Shown in pieces: positions 63,225-64,000 of a stretch of 64,000 nucleotides of DNA. The position numbers were made by a program, and so were the translations under genes. Origin of the DNA: Parabacteroides hominis (GTDB taxonomy: Bacteria; Bacteroidota; Bacteroidia; Bacteroidales; Tannerellaceae). The notes under the pieces are model-generated. The model was not told the origin of the DNA and did no database searches. It was given only the letters and a program-made list of their open reading frames with translations. Within the stretch, counting starts at the first letter, position 1. The number at the start of each line of letters is the position of its first letter. Location of the stretch: assembly GCF_014287585.1 (NCBI RefSeq), contig NZ_JACOOJ010000023.1, forward strand, positions 1 through 64,000. The letters run 5' to 3'.

Positions 63225-64000
63225 ATGACAATAGACGAAAACATATTAATCAAGTATCTGGACGGGACACAGACTAAGAGCGAACAAGCCGAGGTTGAAG
63301 CCTGGTTGGCGGAGTCGCCCGCAAATGAAAAGGTGCTCGAGCAGTTATATTTCACGTTACAAGTAACGGATCGCCTGCATGTCATGCAGTCTGTAGACCC
63401 TGAAATGGCGCTTGTCCGTTTTAAATCGAAAGTACGTAAACAAAATAAAAAAGTTAGGTTGTATAGGAATTTGTCTTTATTGCAAAAAGTAGCAGCAGTG
63501 TTGTTCATTCCGGTATTGATTTTATCTGCATATATGTTTATGCAGTTAGGACGTGAAAGGGTGCGCATGGTTGAAGTGCGCACCAATCCCGGAGTGGTTT
63601 CCCGCTTTGAACTGCCTGACGGCACGAAAGTTTGGCTGAATGCAGGAAGTACACTGACCTATCCGCAGAACTTCTGGTCCGAAAGTCGCCAGGTGGAATT
63701 GACCGGACAAGGCTATTTTGAAGTAACGAAAGATCCGGAAAAGCCTTTCATCGTAAAAGTCGATCCAGCCTATTCGATAGAAGTTTTAGGAACCACTTTC
63801 GACGTGTCGGCTTACCGGGATGATGAGGTGATCGGGACCACATTGGTGGAAGGGTCTGTAAAACTGAATATTAATCAGAAAAACGGCAAAACGGTTTCCC
63901 AGCTTTTAAAGCCGGATGAAAGAGCCGAATTTTCGAAATCGACCTGCAAACTGAATATTACTTCCGTCAATACGGATTACGACACGGCCTGGATAAACGG
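63225..64000 (+). CDS. FecR-family anti-sigma factor (5' part, cut by window end)
   Basis: 258 codons are present before the window ends. The N-terminal cytoplasmic part (about 1-80, ILIKYLDGTQTKSEQAEVEA) would bind an ECF sigma factor. One membrane helix lies at about 88-107. The periplasmic FecR domain begins near 115 (VRTNPGVVSRFELPDGTKVW, LTGQGYFEVTKDPEKPFIV, VEGSVKL). The expected partner is the sigma factor at 61681-62244, or another outside the window. A SusC/SusD-type transport pair often follows such genes and may lie just beyond the edge. Confidence 0.93.
   Translation, partial: MTIDENILIKYLDGTQTKSEQAEVEAWLAESPANEKVLEQLYFTLQVTDRLHVMQSVDPEMALVRFKSKVRKQNKKVRLYRNLSLLQKVAAVLFIPVLILSAYMFMQLGRERVRMVEVRTNPGVVSRFELPDGTKVWLNAGSTLTYPQNFWSESRQVELTGQGYFEVTKDPEKPFIVKVDPAYSIEVLGTTFDVSAYRDDEVIGTTLVEGSVKLNINQKNGKTVSQLLKPDERAEFSKSTCKLNITSVNTDYDTAWIN

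Noticed and set aside
1..64000. tRNA or rRNA genes
   Set aside because: I found no cloverleaf with a GTTCGA-type arm and CCA end in the intergenic gaps. A covariance search would be needed to exclude one fully.

Overview
The window looks like a chromosomal segment of a Bacteroidales gut anaerobe, most likely Parabacteroides or a close relative. This is an inference from content. It carries a 2-oxoacid:ferredoxin oxidoreductase cluster, a GH106-type glycosidase, a DUF3078 protein, a Bacteroidetes putative porin, an ECF sigma/FecR pair, a Nudix-type xylose regulator and TamB without TamA. Many genes have a TAnnTTTG element 20-60 bases before the start, which is the Bacteroidetes sigma-factor -7 box. 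Shine-Dalgarno sequences are generally absent. I saw no rRNA, tRNA, CRISPR array, integrase or transposase gene.

Layout. 1-8.2 kb: a membrane-spanning TPR/AraC regulator, a DEAD-box helicase, a PAS histidine kinase, a solute-binding protein and a porin. 8.2-11.2 kb: a ferredoxin-linked 2-oxoacid oxidoreductase operon (vor/kor type) with an uncatalogued 57-residue membrane protein inside it. 11.3-14.1 kb: a large GH106-type glycosidase. 15-19.5 kb: a MarR-controlled tripartite drug-efflux operon (MFS, HlyD, TolC). 19.6-22.7 kb: a small DUF protein, a cyclophilin and an AspT-type antiporter. 23.9-30 kb: TamB, TsaD and CinA. 30-34 kb: a broken Bro-N gene and a pheS-crcB-nth-membrane protein operon. 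34-37.4 kb: a DUF3078 protein and penicillin-binding protein 1C. 38-45.9 kb: an ABC operon of three paralogous FtsX/MacB-type permeases and one ATPase. 46.8-53 kb: a Tat-signal sugar isomerase-like protein, a HIT protein, a small secreted protein, a CNNM/CorC protein and a Ktr/Trk potassium uptake pair. 53.1-60.8 kb: xylR-xylB-xylA-xylE followed by the overlapping mtgA-lipB-dus genes. 60.8-64 kb: exonuclease III, an ECF sigma factor, phosphoglycerate mutase and the start of a FecR anti-sigma factor.

Two things stand out beyond the gene list. First, the ABC operon at 38 kb is preceded by a near-consensus sigma-54 promoter and, about 80 bases upstream, two tandem 17-bp palindromes of form TGTC-N9-GACA spaced exactly 21 bp apart. 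This is the layout expected for an NtrC-type activator. Second, the large gaps are filled by one family of palindrome-rich repeats with no coding capacity (about 14.1, 22.7, 30.2 and 46.4 kb, and a solo hairpin at 56.7 kb). One copy has 44-bp terminal inverted repeats whose hairpins carry compensatory base changes. Another has 84-bp inverted arms. A third abuts a truncated Bro-N gene. I know of no published name for this family.

The xylose block reads as a complete catabolic unit: import by XylE, isomerisation by XylA, phosphorylation by XylB, control by a Nudix-fold regulator with a degenerate catalytic box. The vor operon would turn 2-oxoacids and CoA into acyl-CoA with reduced ferredoxin, as expected in an anaerobe.
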